A stretch of 39,013 nucleotides of DNA from Akkermansiaceae bacterium (GCA_903888515.1 CAISTY010000108.1:1-39013); one strand, 5' to 3'. Positions 7,070 through 16,410 are shown, counted from the first letter of the stretch. Program-made: numbers and translations. Notes: generated by a model not told the origin, from the letters alone.

Positions 7070-7912
7070 TCAGAAGAGTCGTTCCGCGACGGTGATCACG
7101 TCATCGGGCTCAATGAGGAATGGCCGATCCCCGCGTTGGGAGATCGCCTTGAAATCGACGAGGATGACCGTGCCCTTGCGGTTGATGGAGACTTTTTTCG
7201 GATTGGCCAAATCTGTCAGGCCGCCGGCTATGGCAATCGCATTGACCAGATCCAGTTTGCCCTTGACCGGAAAGGGCAAGGGGCCCGGCTTGCTGACTTG
7301 GCCAAGCACGGCGAAGGTTTTGCCAATGAAAGCACTCTGGTTGACAATGATGCGATCGCCTGCGGCAAGTTGGGTGCGACCGGATGCTCCTTGAATCGCA
7401 TCCATGGTGTAGGTGGAAATCGCGCCTGAGGCGCGGACGAGGCGGATACCATTGGCATCGGCGGTTTCGGCGAGGCCGCCACAAGAAGTCATGGCGGTGA
7501 CCAAATCGATGTGGCCGGATACGGGCATCGGGATCTGGCCGGGGCTTTTGACCGCGCCGATGACCGAGATGAATTCGGTGGCGTAATCGGTGACGGAAAT
7601 GTTCAGTTTGGGATCGACGAGATAATCCTTGGCATAAAGTTCGCGGAGGCGTTCGGCAGCGGCGGAGATGGTCAAGCCGCTGATCTGCACGGGGCCGATG
7701 AGGGGGAACGATGCCTGGCCGGTTTTGAGGATGCGGACTTGGACGCAGAGATCCGCCTCTTCGTAGACGGCCACGCTGATGACGTCGTTTGGGCGCAGGA
7801 TGTAAGTGGCTTCCTCCTTGTCGGCGGCAAGGGCTGCCACGGGGAGGATCAATACCAGCATGAAACGGTACCATCCCACGAATTTCATGGTTTTTTCAAA
7901 GGGCTTGGACAT
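7070..7912 (-). CDS. Polysaccharide export (OPX, Wza-like) protein without lipobox
   Basis: 280 residues. A signal peptide ends L-P-V-A-A-L-A-A-D with no lipobox cysteine. The polysaccharide export domain follows at about 35-107 (Y-I-L-R-P-N-D-V-I-S-V), with G-P-V-Q-I-S-G-L-T, then two SLBB-type domains (V-I-G-A-V-K-S-P-G-Q-I-P; V-L-G-Q-V-S-K-P-G-P). The protein ends soon after the second one and lacks the C-terminal amphipathic helix that forms the outer-membrane pore in E. coli Wza. A periplasmic OPX working with a separate beta-barrel is therefore likely, and such a barrel is encoded directly upstream. The ATG at 7888 (M-K-F-V-G-W) is a possible alternative start, leaving a more typical signal peptide. 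Its position before the Wzc gene is standard for export operons. Confidence 0.9.
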   Translation of the reverse strand: MSKPFEKTMKFVGWYRFMLVLILPVAALAADKEEATYILRPNDVISVAVYEEADLCVQVRILKTGQASFPLIGPVQISGLTISAAAERLRELYAKDYLVDPKLNISVTDYATEFISVIGAVKSPGQIPMPVSGHIDLVTAMTSCGGLAETADANGIRLVRASGAISTYTMDAIQGASGRTQLAAGDRIIVNQSAFIGKTFAVLGQVSKPGPLPFPVKGKLDLVNAIAIAGGLTDLANPKKVSINRKGTVILVDFKAISQRGDRPFLIEPDDVITVAERLF

Positions 7913-8094
7913 GGAAAGTTGGATGCGGACAAAGGGTGTGACATGGACGGATGGACAGGACGCAACCAGCCATGCCGGGAGACTGATAAGATTTTCCGTA
8001 ACACACTACCAGCAAAAAAAAAGTGGCAGGCGGTGGAGCGCGCAGAGCCCCGTATGGAAGTGGCCGGGCCGGATCCGCACTGACCGTAGATCCG

Positions 8095-9876
8095 TTAAAA
8101 ATTCCGGTTGATGCTGAAGCCCATCTGCAAGGATTCCCAGGAATCCCCCGTGCCGCCATAATAGCTGCTTGCATAGACGCCAGTCTGCTCGTTGTAACGG
8201 ACAAACAAACTGGCGTTGCAGGTATTCGCGAAGACGGGCATGCTGAGTGTGCTGTCGAAACTCAAGGTGCTGCTGTCTGGCCGGCCCACTGCCATGCCTT
8301 GTGCCGAGGCCGAAGTACTGGTGAGATAGGACACGCCGAGGTTCAAGTTGGCCCGGCGGACCTTGCGGTGGTAGCCAAGACGCAGCGAATTGCTTTCGTA
8401 GAAGGCCGCTGCGCTCGTGGGGTCGGCCTGCATACTCCGGGACCACGCTAGGCTCATGCCCCACAAACGCGATGCCTGATAGTTCAGCGCCAGTGATCCC
8501 GACATCGCCGGATCTATGGATTGCCCGTTGTCGGCTTGGTAAAAGTCAATGCCTGTCTGGGAAGTCAGCGTGACTTTTCTGCTCAGCTTGTAATTCAGGG
8601 TGACGGTGGGGCCGATGGAAGTGCGGTTTTGTTGGGGAATGATGCTGGTGGAGTAGGAGCCGCTCATGGAGGTGTAACGGATGCCCGGACCAATCTCGGT
8701 TAGAACGGAATACCGCCACAAGGCGGACATTCCGAGGTTGAAATTATTCGTATCGCCATAACTGCCGCCGGTCGAAGTGGTGGAATTCTGGTCGATATTT
8801 CCCGTCAGCGAGATATCCTTGGTGAGCCGATACCGGGCCGAGAGCCCCATATGAACGCGGGTGTTCTCGATCACGGCGGAAGAGGCGGAGGATGAATAAT
8901 TGTTGCTTCCCTGGTCCAGATCGATGCCGGCGCTTAGCGAAGCACTGAATCTGCGGCCCTCGTAATTGACCATCACGCTGGCACCCATGTTGACGCGATT
9001 GAAGTTCCCTTGATTGAAATCCTGATTGTCGCCGCCCTGCGGATTGCCGCCAAAGGTCGAACCGGAGTAGTAATTTTGGGGGCTGCCGCGGTTCGAGTCG
9101 TAGCCGGCGGTGGCCGTGGCCGTGATCCTGCCACTCTTGTAATTGGCGACCAAGCCGCCACCCTGGCTGTAGCCACTGAAGTCCGACATGCTGAAATACT
9201 GGTCGTAGCGACCACGGTAATTGGCGCCAAACGTGAAGGGTGTGCCTTTTGATAGATAACTCAGGTTCCCCCCAAGACTGGTGAAAAAATCAGCCTGCGG
9301 CTGGGAAGATCGGGTGATATTCGAGTCGTAGGTGCCGGTCAGCGTGGCGGCCATGCTGAAACCGCCGAGCAGATCGTCCCCAAACGCACTCCCTAACGGA
9401 AAACCTGACATATTGTCGAAAGGCCCGCCCGTGTCGCTTGTGTCGGACAGTTCGGTCGTGTCGGCCGGTTCGCTTGTGTCGATCGGCGGGTCGCTTGTGT
9501 CGGCCGGTTCGCTTGTGTCGATCGGCGGGTCGGGCACGCCGGGCACCGTACCAAAAGCACTGGCGGCATCCGCATACCCGGGCGATGCGTCGGGTGCGCC
9601 TGGCGTGCCGGGAGTATTCGGATAGCCGGGTACGTTCGGCGTGTTGGAGATGGGCGGGTAACCGGGCACGTTGGGTGTGTTGGAGATGGGCAGGGTGCCG
9701 GGCACGCTGGGCGTGTTGGAGATGGGTGGGTAACCGGGCACGCTGGGCACTCCGGGCAATCCGCCGGATGCATCTGGTGTGAGCGTGCCCTCGGTCTGGG
9801 CCGACAAGCGCGCCAGCGCCACGGCCACCCATAGACAGCCCGCAGCAGGCATGATGCCCGCGATGCGACGGATCAT
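8095..9876 (-). CDS. Outer-membrane beta-barrel protein of the polysaccharide export locus
   Basis: About 593 residues from the ATG at 9876, chosen because a signal peptide follows (M-I-R-R-I-A-G-I-M-P, hydrophobic run, L-S-A-Q). The frame is open upstream to 9954 but overlaps a terminator. The mature N-terminus is a disordered Pro/Gly-rich linker with P-G-Y-P-P-I-S-N-T-P type repeats, then P-P-I-D-T-S-E-P-A-D-T-S repeats. The remaining 400 residues show alternating aromatic/polar strands such as N-Y-R-G-R-Y-D-Q-Y-F, and the chain ends S-I-N-R-N-F, the terminal phenylalanine expected of BAM-inserted barrels. It probably forms the outer-membrane exit pore used by the adjacent OPX protein. No finer family name can be supported. 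Confidence 0.78.
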   Translation of the reverse strand: MIRRIAGIMPAAGCLWVAVALARLSAQTEGTLTPDASGGLPGVPSVPGYPPISNTPSVPGTLPISNTPNVPGYPPISNTPNVPGYPNTPGTPGAPDASPGYADAASAFGTVPGVPDPPIDTSEPADTSDPPIDTSEPADTTELSDTSDTGGPFDNMSGFPLGSAFGDDLLGGFSMAATLTGTYDSNITRSSQPQADFFTSLGGNLSYLSKGTPFTFGANYRGRYDQYFSMSDFSGYSQGGGLVANYKSGRITATATAGYDSNRGSPQNYYSGSTFGGNPQGGDNQDFNQGNFNRVNMGASVMVNYEGRRFSASLSAGIDLDQGSNNYSSSASSAVIENTRVHMGLSARYRLTKDISLTGNIDQNSTTSTGGSYGDTNNFNLGMSALWRYSVLTEIGPGIRYTSMSGSYSTSIIPQQNRTSIGPTVTLNYKLSRKVTLTSQTGIDFYQADNGQSIDPAMSGSLALNYQASRLWGMSLAWSRSMQADPTSAAAFYESNSLRLGYHRKVRRANLNLGVSYLTSTSASAQGMAVGRPDSSTLSFDSTLSMPVFANTCNASLFVRYNEQTGVYASSYYGGTGDSWESLQMGFSINRNF

Positions 9877-9954
9877 GGAGTGACAGGCAAGCATGGCGAT
9901 GACGAACGGTGTGATGGCGATAATGCAGCAGAAGAATCCCGCCGATCCAAGCAA

Positions 9955-9996
9955 GAAAAAGCCGCTTCAGGAATTTTCCGGAAGCGGCTTTTTTGC
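9955..9996 (-). terminator. Intrinsic terminator after the PEP-CTERM gene
   Basis: A perfect 12-bp stem (aaaagccgcttc at 9957-9968, gaagcggctttt at 9981-9992) with a 12-nt loop and T runs on both strands. It lies 20 bp past the stop of the minus-strand PEP-CTERM gene and before the beta-barrel gene. It therefore probably separates the downstream export genes into their own transcript. Confidence 0.9.
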
Positions 9997-10014
9997 GGAA
10001 GCCTAGGCAAGCCA

Positions 10015-10818
10015 TCAGGCACGCCTGCGGCGTGTCACGAAGCCCAGCCCCGCCAAGCAAAGCAGCAATGAGGATGAGGGCTCGGGAATCAAATCAAGAT
10101 TGTCCATGCGGATAATGTTGGAACCGAAAGCATTGGTACCAGTGTTCGACCAGTTGATGTTGAATTGATCGGTTACGGTCAGCGGATTAAGGGCAAGTGT
10201 GCCCCCATCAACGCGCGTATTCCCCCCGTCAATGCTTAACGAGAAATCCGTATTACTGCCATTTGCCGCGCATAACAAATCAAATTGATACATGCCAGCT
10301 TCTTCAAATGCCATGTTCAACTGCCCGCCGCCGCCCGTTGCATAGTCACTCGTATAGTCCACATTCCACCAAGCCGCATCCAGATTGGGATCCCCCGTTG
10401 GCACTGGCACTTGGGGCGAGAACGCGATGGTGAGAAGGTTAGCTGTACCGACGGTGAATGAAACCCCAAAATTGTCGCGATTGAAAAACCCAGTTGCGTA
10501 GCTGTCGTTGATGGCGAAATCGAAGGTGGCGGTAAGCGTGCCCATCGTTCCCGAGTATTGATGACTCAAAGTGACCGTAGTGGGAGCGGTAGGAGGCGTA
10601 TCAACCGCAGATGCATCACCCAAAAAGATCCCCCTACCTTGTGCCACAAAAGTGTTCCCAACTATAGAATACTGGTCATCTTTATTATTGATGCTCCAAC
10701 CATCCTGACCAGCGACATCCGCTAAATCGTAGGAATTGAAGTTCTGGGAGTAAGTGGTCGCATCAGCCCCAGCCACAAAGGCCAAGGTGACTATTCCGGT
10801 AAACAGTGATTTATTCAT
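10015..10818 (-). CDS. Secreted PEP-CTERM sorting-signal protein
   Basis: 267 residues with an N-terminal signal peptide (M-N-K-S-L-F-T-G-I-V-T-L-A-F-V-A-G-A-D-A). The body is rich in Asn, Thr, Gly and Ser with no recognised catalytic motif. The C-terminal sorting signal is I-P-E-P-S-S, a hydrophobic stretch L-L-L-C-L-A-G-L-G-F, and R-R-R-R-A. PEP-CTERM proteins are cut by exosortases and placed at the surface, generally in organisms making exopolysaccharide, which agrees with the surrounding export genes. A strong terminator follows directly. The function of the mature domain is unknown; a surface or matrix structural role is an inference. Confidence 0.9.
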   Translation of the reverse strand: MNKSLFTGIVTLAFVAGADATTYSQNFNSYDLADVAGQDGWSINNKDDQYSIVGNTFVAQGRGIFLGDASAVDTPPTAPTTVTLSHQYSGTMGTLTATFDFAINDSYATGFFNRDNFGVSFTVGTANLLTIAFSPQVPVPTGDPNLDAAWWNVDYTSDYATGGGGQLNMAFEEAGMYQFDLLCAANGSNTDFSLSIDGGNTRVDGGTLALNPLTVTDQFNINWSNTGTNAFGSNIIRMDNLDLIPEPSSSLLLCLAGLGFVTRRRRA

Positions 10819-10862
10819 AAGGTTGTTAACTCAATGGGTTGAAGAAAGATTTCTGAAATTGG

Positions 10863-11009
10863 TTACCAGCGGCTGATCACAGACTTGCTGCCGTTCGTGA
10901 TAACAGATGGCGTGCCGCCCGAACGAGCAGCTTCCACCGGCGTCACAAAAGCCGCGCCCAATCCAACGAGACACACAACAAGGACGAGTTTGCGGAGGAA
11001 TGTTTTCAT
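10863..11009 (-). CDS. Small secreted peptide (48 residues)
   Basis: Short open frame starting M-K-T-F-L-R-K-L-V-L-V-V-C-L-V-G-L-G, a classic Sec signal peptide likely cleaved after V-E-A. That leaves a mature peptide of about 21 residues (A-R-S-G-G-T-P-S-V-I-T, then N-G-S-K-S-V-I-S-R-W). It lies between the PEP-CTERM gene and the O-antigen ligase gene on the same strand. No Shine-Dalgarno is clear. I do not recognise a family. The start, charged n-region, hydrophobic core and small-residue cleavage site are too regular to be accidental, but expression is unproven. Confidence 0.55.
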   Translation of the reverse strand: MKTFLRKLVLVVCLVGLGAAFVTPVEAARSGGTPSVITNGSKSVISRW

Positions 11010-11121
11010 AACGGCGCAAGTACAACCGAATTCCGGAGGGGAGTCAATTGTTTTTTTGATTTTTTTGATAAATCATTCAAAGTGTTGACAATGAAAGTGT
11101 TGCGATAACAAATGAAGCGCA

Positions 11122-13101
11122 TCATTCGGGCGCTGGGAGAAGTTTCTCAAGGTTGGGTTTTTCTTTTGCCAGTTGCCGGATTCTCTGGATGGTTTGATCT
11201 CTGGACGTCCGGGTGCCCGGCTGCTGGAGCCGGTCGAGCTGGTCGGCGCGGCGCAGGGCTTCGCTCCACAGTGCGGCGCAGCGTTGCGGATCGACCGGAG
11301 CCCAGGCCTGCGCCTGCTGCAGCGGGCCGACGACCCAAGTGGGGTCCAGCGCCCGCTCAATGGCGCAGGTGCGGTCGATCAACGCGTATTTGTCGTCGAA
11401 GTGGAAGGCTAGGAATCTCTGATAGCGCAGGATGCCGCGGTCAAGTGGTGCAACGGAGCGGGCTTGATCCAGCAGGACCAGCGCCTTTTCCAGCCTGTCT
11501 TGGGCAGGATCCGGTTGGTAGGTTTGCCCCTTGGCTGCCGCCGCCAGCTGTAGGGATTGGTCTTCCTGATAGAGGCGTTGCGCCCGTTCGAGGGTGTGCG
11601 GGGCGGTGTTGAGAGCCGGTTGCGCACCGCCCCCCCACTGGGCGCGGATCAGTAAGGCGGCGGCCAGCAGCAGGGCGAGCGCGGCCAAGCGGAACGGCCA
11701 GGCTTTTTGGGGGGGTGGGGCGGCGCCCTCGGGAGGCGCGTGCAACGAGAGGGCGAAGAGCAAGGCCGCGCTCCACGCTAAAGTGATCCGATGGCCGGGC
11801 ACATCGAACAACCCATGAACGGGGACCAACAAGGCGGCGGCCAGACACGCGCTGCGCAAGGCGCGGTCCCTGCCGTTCAGAATGGCCAGCCAGGATTTTT
11901 TGAAGGCGAGAACGACCAGTGCTAACAGGGCCAGGGTGGCCGGAATGCCGGTTTCCGCCGCCATCCACAGCCAGTCGCTTTCCGGATGGTAGCAATCCGA
12001 GTCATTGGCGACGGCAGTGAGGTTCCGGTATTGCGGAAACACATGGAAATACTGCCCGGCCCCGATGCCGGTCCATGGAAAATCGCGGATCAAACCGATG
12101 GTGTCGCGGGCGATGGGAATCCGGAAATCCAGATCCTGGAACGATTCCAGCGCCAGTTTCCCTTTCCCCGGTGTCGCCGCCTCCTGCGGGATGATCAAGG
12201 TGCTGGTTTGCTCCACGATTTTCGCGAGTCGGTCTTTCACCCGGCTTTCGGTGATAAAAAACAGGCCGGTGACCGTGAGTCCGATCAGCCCGAGAATCCA
12301 CAAGCCGTGTTTCCCGAGATAGCGCCTGCCCAACATGGGCAGCCACACGAGACCCCCGATGGCCACCAGCACGACGCCACTGCGGCTCACCGACCACCCG
12401 CCCACCGCCCACAGACACACCCCGGTGCCTGCGAGCGCGACGGCCATGACGAAAAACCGCTTGTCGCGCAGGGCTTGGAGCACGTTGCCCAAGCCGCAGA
12501 TGGCTCCCATGGCAAGGTAGGTGGCGGTATGATTGTGATTGGGGAAAAACCCGAAATGGGCATCCGTGGCGAGGTAGCCGGCGTGAGGCGTATTCTGCAG
12601 GCATCTCGCGATGATTGCATAAGCGGCGACTCCCAAGGTGAAGGCCATGGCCCACAGCCGCACTTGGGACGACGCCGCACGGTGGCCCGCCAGCCACAAG
12701 CCGGTGACTAACATGATTGCAAACAACGCGAACATCTCGGCCGCCTGTCGCGATTGAATGGCCACCAAGGGGCCGGTCTGCACGCCGAGCGACTCTAACT
12801 GACGCCGCCATGCCGGCATGGCGAACCAGTCTGCCGGCAGGAATGCGGCCATGCCGGCAATCCCGAATAGCGCGGCAAGGATCCACCACAAACGTGGCAA
12901 GGGAACCACCGGCGGAAATACCAACAGCAACAGTCCGGCACACCCTAACAGCAAAGCATGAAAACCCGCCCCAGGTCCCGCGACCATGAACGTCGCCAAA
13001 AACAACAGCGCCCAGAACGCCCCGAAGACCCATTTCGAACCCGGTTCAGGTACATCCAGGTTTCCCCCACTTCTGCGCCGCTCCTCGTTAGGCTCACTCA
13101 T
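11122..13101 (-). CDS. O-antigen ligase/polymerase (Wzy_C) family membrane protein
   Basis: 659 residues from the ATG at 13101 (M-S-E-P-N-E-E-R-R-R); the longer open frame upstream lacks any sign of coding. It has ten or more membrane segments, and the O-antigen ligase signature F-F-P-N-H-N-H-T-A-T-Y-L begins near residue 186. The periplasmic loop carries F-P-W-T-G-I-G-A-G-Q-Y and H-P-E-S-D-W-L-W-M-A-A-E-T-G-I. The C-terminal 170 residues are helical with Q-R-L-Y-Q-E-D-Q and repeats reminiscent of tetratricopeptide helices. The protein probably polymerises or ligates undecaprenyl-linked glycans of the exopolysaccharide. It is the first gene of the minus-strand export cluster. Confidence 0.85.
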   Translation of the reverse strand: MSEPNEERRRSGGNLDVPEPGSKWVFGAFWALLFLATFMVAGPGAGFHALLLGCAGLLLLVFPPVVPLPRLWWILAALFGIAGMAAFLPADWFAMPAWRRQLESLGVQTGPLVAIQSRQAAEMFALFAIMLVTGLWLAGHRAASSQVRLWAMAFTLGVAAYAIIARCLQNTPHAGYLATDAHFGFFPNHNHTATYLAMGAICGLGNVLQALRDKRFFVMAVALAGTGVCLWAVGGWSVSRSGVVLVAIGGLVWLPMLGRRYLGKHGLWILGLIGLTVTGLFFITESRVKDRLAKIVEQTSTLIIPQEAATPGKGKLALESFQDLDFRIPIARDTIGLIRDFPWTGIGAGQYFHVFPQYRNLTAVANDSDCYHPESDWLWMAAETGIPATLALLALVVLAFKKSWLAILNGRDRALRSACLAAALLVPVHGLFDVPGHRITLAWSAALLFALSLHAPPEGAAPPPQKAWPFRLAALALLLAAALLIRAQWGGGAQPALNTAPHTLERAQRLYQEDQSLQLAAAAKGQTYQPDPAQDRLEKALVLLDQARSVAPLDRGILRYQRFLAFHFDDKYALIDRTCAIERALDPTWVVGPLQQAQAWAPVDPQRCAALWSEALRRADQLDRLQQPGTRTSRDQTIQRIRQLAKEKPNLEKLLPAPE

Positions 13102-13273
13102 GCATGGGCAGTCAAGACGAATCCCTGTGGACTTGTCAACCCCGGGTGCAGGACAATAATCTTCAGAATCAGCGGCATGAAAGACTCCACCGATCCCAAA
13201 AGCATCCTCCAACAACTCGCCACCATCGACCAAATGGTGGCGCGGCCAGCCAGGCGATGACCCGTTCGGTAGC

Positions 13274-13296
13274 GGGGACAAGATCAGCTTGTCCCC
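13274..13296 (-). terminator. Hairpin downstream of nrdJ
   Basis: A perfect 9-bp inverted repeat, ggggacaag and cttgtcccc, with a 5-nt loop lies about 35 bp past the nrdJ stop on the minus strand. It has no T run, so it could be a weak terminator or an mRNA-stabilising hairpin. Apart from this, 13102-13329 shows nothing recognisable. Confidence 0.45.
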
Positions 13297-13329
13297 AAGG
13301 GATTGCGGGAGGCGGGCAGTCGCACCCGT

Positions 13330-16300
13330 CTAACTGCATCCCTGGCTGGTGCCACATTGGGTACAGCAGCCGCAGGCCCCGGCGCGGATCACCTTGTCGG
13401 AGCCGCAGTTAGAGCAGGTGATGCCCATGTAGGCGGTGCCGAGCGCGGTTTTCACGCTGTCGGTTTTCGCGGCGGGCAATTGGATTTCCGCCGCGAGGCT
13501 GAGTTCCGGCACCGGGCGGTTGAGCGCTTGTTGTTCCATCTTGGCGATTTCCGGCATGGGCAGTTCGCTCTGGTGATTGTCCGGAGCGGTGGCTTCGCGG
13601 TAACCCTTGATGAATTCGCAGCCGAGCCAGCGGAAGACATAATCGGTGATGCTGAAGGCGGTGCGGATGTCCGGGTTTTTGGTGAAACCGCTGGGCTCAA
13701 AACGCTGATAGGCGAATTTTTTCACCAATTGTTCGAGCGGCACGCCGTATTGCAGCGAGATCGAGGTGAGTGTGCCGACGGTGTCCATGAGACCACCGAT
13801 GGTGCTGCCTTCCTTGGACATTTGGATAAACACTTCACCGGGGCGGCCATCTGGATAGAGCCCGACGGTGATATAACCTTCGTGACCGGCGATCTCGAAT
13901 TTGTGGGTGAGCGACATGCGGGTGTCGGGCATGTGGCGGCGCGCGCGGGTTTCGGATTTCTGACGGAGTTCCTCGTTCTCGCGGATCAGCGCGGCAATGC
14001 GTTCCGCCAGCATTTCGCCGCCGCTGGTGGCATCGTCTGCCAGGCCGCCCATGCCGTTGGTTTTTTTCGTGTTGAGCGGTGCCGAGCGTTTGGAGCCGTC
14101 CCGATAGATGGCGATCGCCTTGAGGCCGAGCTGCCAGGCCTCGATGTAGGTTTGCATGATGTCCTCGACACTGGCGCTTTCCGGCATGTTGACGGTTTTG
14201 GAAATGGCGCCGCTGAGGAACGGTTGGGCGGCGGCCATCATCCGCAGGTGGCCGCAGTAGTTGAGGCTGCGGGTACCAAGGTGCGGTTTGAAGGCGCAAT
14301 CGAAAACCAACAAGTGTTCCGGTTTCAGTCCGCTGTGAACGGTTTTCCCGGTTGCCTCGTCGAGGATGTCTTCAATGGTGTCGTATTGTTCGATATGCAC
14401 GAGGATGGCGGCGATTTCATCCGAGGTATAGCCGAGCCGCGTGAGCGCCGGAGGCACCGTGCGGTTGACGATTTTCAACATGCCGCCGCCGGCGAGGAGT
14501 TTGTATTTCACCAGCGCGATGTCCGGTTCGATGCCGGTGGTGTCGCAATCCATCAGGAAACCGATGGTGCCGGTGGGGGCCAGCACGGTGACTTGGGCGT
14601 TGCGGAAGCCGTGGGCGCGTCCCTGCTGCAGCGCGAGATCCCATGCCGCACGCGCGGCATGGATGATGGGCGTGCAATCGCCGTGTCCTTCCAGCTTGTG
14701 AGCATGGTCGCGATGGAGCTCGATGACTTCGAGCATCGCCGCTTCGTTAGAATGGGCGGGCGGATGGGTGACATCGCCGTAACGGGCGTCCTGATAGGAA
14801 GGGAAGGGGGCTTTGGCGGCGGCCAGTTCGGCGCTGACGGCATAGGCATGGCCGGTCATCAGCGCGGTGATGGCACTGGCGTGGGCGCGGCCATCATCGC
14901 TGTCATAGCCGAGGCCGCGGCTCATGATGAGAGCGCCGAGATTGGCGTAACCCAGGCCGAGCGTGCGGAAGGCGTGGGAATTTTCCGTGATTGGTTTGGT
15001 CGGATAACTGGCGCGGTCGACGAGGATTTCCTGGGCGACGATGAACAATCGCACGGCCGACTTGAAGCGCTCGACATCGAACGAACCGTCGCGTTGTTGG
15101 AAGCGGACGAGGTTGAGTGAGGCGAGGTTGCAGGCGGTGTCGTTGAGGAAGAGATATTCCGAGCAAGGGTTGGTCGAATTCTGGCGGCCGCTGCCCTTGC
15201 AGGTGTGCCAGGTGTGGATGGTCGAGTCGAACTGCATGCCGGGATCTCCACACGTCCAGGTGCCAAGCGCGATTTTGCGCAGCAACTCGCGGGCGTTTTT
15301 CTTTTCGCACGGTGTGCCATCGGTGACGCGCCGCGTCCACCAATCGGCTCCGGCCACAGCGGCATGCATGAATTCGTCACTGGTGCGGACCGAAAGGTTT
15401 TCGTTTTGGAACATGACCGAGCCATAGGCATCGCCGTTGTAGCTGCCGTCGTAGCCCTGTTCGATGAGCGCCCATGCTTTCTTTTCCTCAATGGTTTTGG
15501 CTTCGATGAAATCCTCGATGTCCGGATGCCAATCCTTGAGGGTGTTCATTTTGGCCGCACGTCGCGTCTTGCCGCCGGATTTCACCGCATTGGCGACTTG
15601 GTCATAGATGCGCAGGAACGACATCGGGCCCGAGGGTCTGCCGCCGCCGGAGAGTTTTTCGCGCGAGGATCGCAGGGTGGAAAGATCGGAACCGGTGCCG
15701 GAGCCGTATTTGAAGAGCATGGCTTCCGAGGCGGCGAGGCGCATGATGTCCTCCATGTTGTCTTTCACGCTCTGAATGAAGCAGGCGCTGGCCTGCGGAT
15801 AATGATACTGGCCGGGCGCGCGATGAACCATGCCCGACTCCGGTGCCCAATACCAACCTCCCTCGCCGCCGTTTTTGCCGACGCCGTATTGGTGATAGAG
15901 TCCCACGTTGAACCACACCGGGGAATTGAACGCGCCGTATTGATGGAGGCACAGCCATGTTAGATCCTGATGGAAATGTTCCGCACTCGCGGCATTGGCG
16001 AAGTAGCCGTCTTCGATTCCCCAGTCGGTGATGGTGCGTGTCACGCGGTGGATGAGTTGGCGGACGGATTGCTCGCGACCTCCTTGGTGGGGATCCGTAC
16101 CGTGTGCGGCGTCACCGTAGAAATATTTCGAGACGGCGATCTTGGTGGCGAGTTCGCTCCATGCCTTGGGCGATTCGACATTTTCCTGACGAAACACGGC
16201 TTTCCCGCTGTCGTCGGTAATCTCCGCTGTGCGGTGGTGCCATTCAATTTCATCAAACGGAGAAACCCCGGGCGTGGCAAAACAGGGCTCGAAGGCAAGA

Positions 16301-16371
16301 CCGGGTGGGGTGGGCGTGGGAGAACTCATGCGGCGGACGGGTGTATCGAGGGTTAATGATGGCGGATTCAT
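13330..16371 (-). CDS. nrdJ: Adenosylcobalamin-dependent (class II) ribonucleotide reductase
   Basis: 1013 residues. It reduces ribonucleotides to deoxyribonucleotides using a B12-generated thiyl radical, without oxygen and without a separate beta subunit. Visible hallmarks are the redox cysteine in A-C-F-I-Q-S-V-K-D (Cys197), G-T-G-S-D-L at 226-230, and N-P-C-S-E at 401-405 with the radical cysteine 403. The partner cysteine is in A-C-N-L-A-S-L-N-L (Cys414), and P-T-G-T-I-G-F-L-M-D lies further on. The C-terminus has a cysteine cluster (C-S-N-C, C-G-C-C-T-Q-C-G-T) typical of large B12-dependent NrdJ, used for re-reduction or metal binding. Two candidate NrdR boxes lie just upstream. No other nrd gene is in the window. 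Confidence 0.96.
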   Translation of the reverse strand: MNPPSLTLDTPVRRMSSPTPTPPGLAFEPCFATPGVSPFDEIEWHHRTAEITDDSGKAVFRQENVESPKAWSELATKIAVSKYFYGDAAHGTDPHQGGREQSVRQLIHRVTRTITDWGIEDGYFANAASAEHFHQDLTWLCLHQYGAFNSPVWFNVGLYHQYGVGKNGGEGGWYWAPESGMVHRAPGQYHYPQASACFIQSVKDNMEDIMRLAASEAMLFKYGSGTGSDLSTLRSSREKLSGGGRPSGPMSFLRIYDQVANAVKSGGKTRRAAKMNTLKDWHPDIEDFIEAKTIEEKKAWALIEQGYDGSYNGDAYGSVMFQNENLSVRTSDEFMHAAVAGADWWTRRVTDGTPCEKKNARELLRKIALGTWTCGDPGMQFDSTIHTWHTCKGSGRQNSTNPCSEYLFLNDTACNLASLNLVRFQQRDGSFDVERFKSAVRLFIVAQEILVDRASYPTKPITENSHAFRTLGLGYANLGALIMSRGLGYDSDDGRAHASAITALMTGHAYAVSAELAAAKAPFPSYQDARYGDVTHPPAHSNEAAMLEVIELHRDHAHKLEGHGDCTPIIHAARAAWDLALQQGRAHGFRNAQVTVLAPTGTIGFLMDCDTTGIEPDIALVKYKLLAGGGMLKIVNRTVPPALTRLGYTSDEIAAILVHIEQYDTIEDILDEATGKTVHSGLKPEHLLVFDCAFKPHLGTRSLNYCGHLRMMAAAQPFLSGAISKTVNMPESASVEDIMQTYIEAWQLGLKAIAIYRDGSKRSAPLNTKKTNGMGGLADDATSGGEMLAERIAALIRENEELRQKSETRARRHMPDTRMSLTHKFEIAGHEGYITVGLYPDGRPGEVFIQMSKEGSTIGGLMDTVGTLTSISLQYGVPLEQLVKKFAYQRFEPSGFTKNPDIRTAFSITDYVFRWLGCEFIKGYREATAPDNHQSELPMPEIAKMEQQALNRPVPELSLAAEIQLPAAKTDSVKTALGTAYMGITCSNCGSDKVIRAGACGCCTQCGTSQGCS

Positions 16372-16410
16372 GTCAAATAAAGGTTGAATTTCGGGGAGGT
16401 GGGGCGAGCG

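Noticed and set aside
13303..15120. Long open frame (605 codons) on the plus strand opposite nrdJ
   Set aside because: It is the antisense shadow of a high-GC gene. The minus-strand nrdJ has clear catalytic motifs through the whole stretch.
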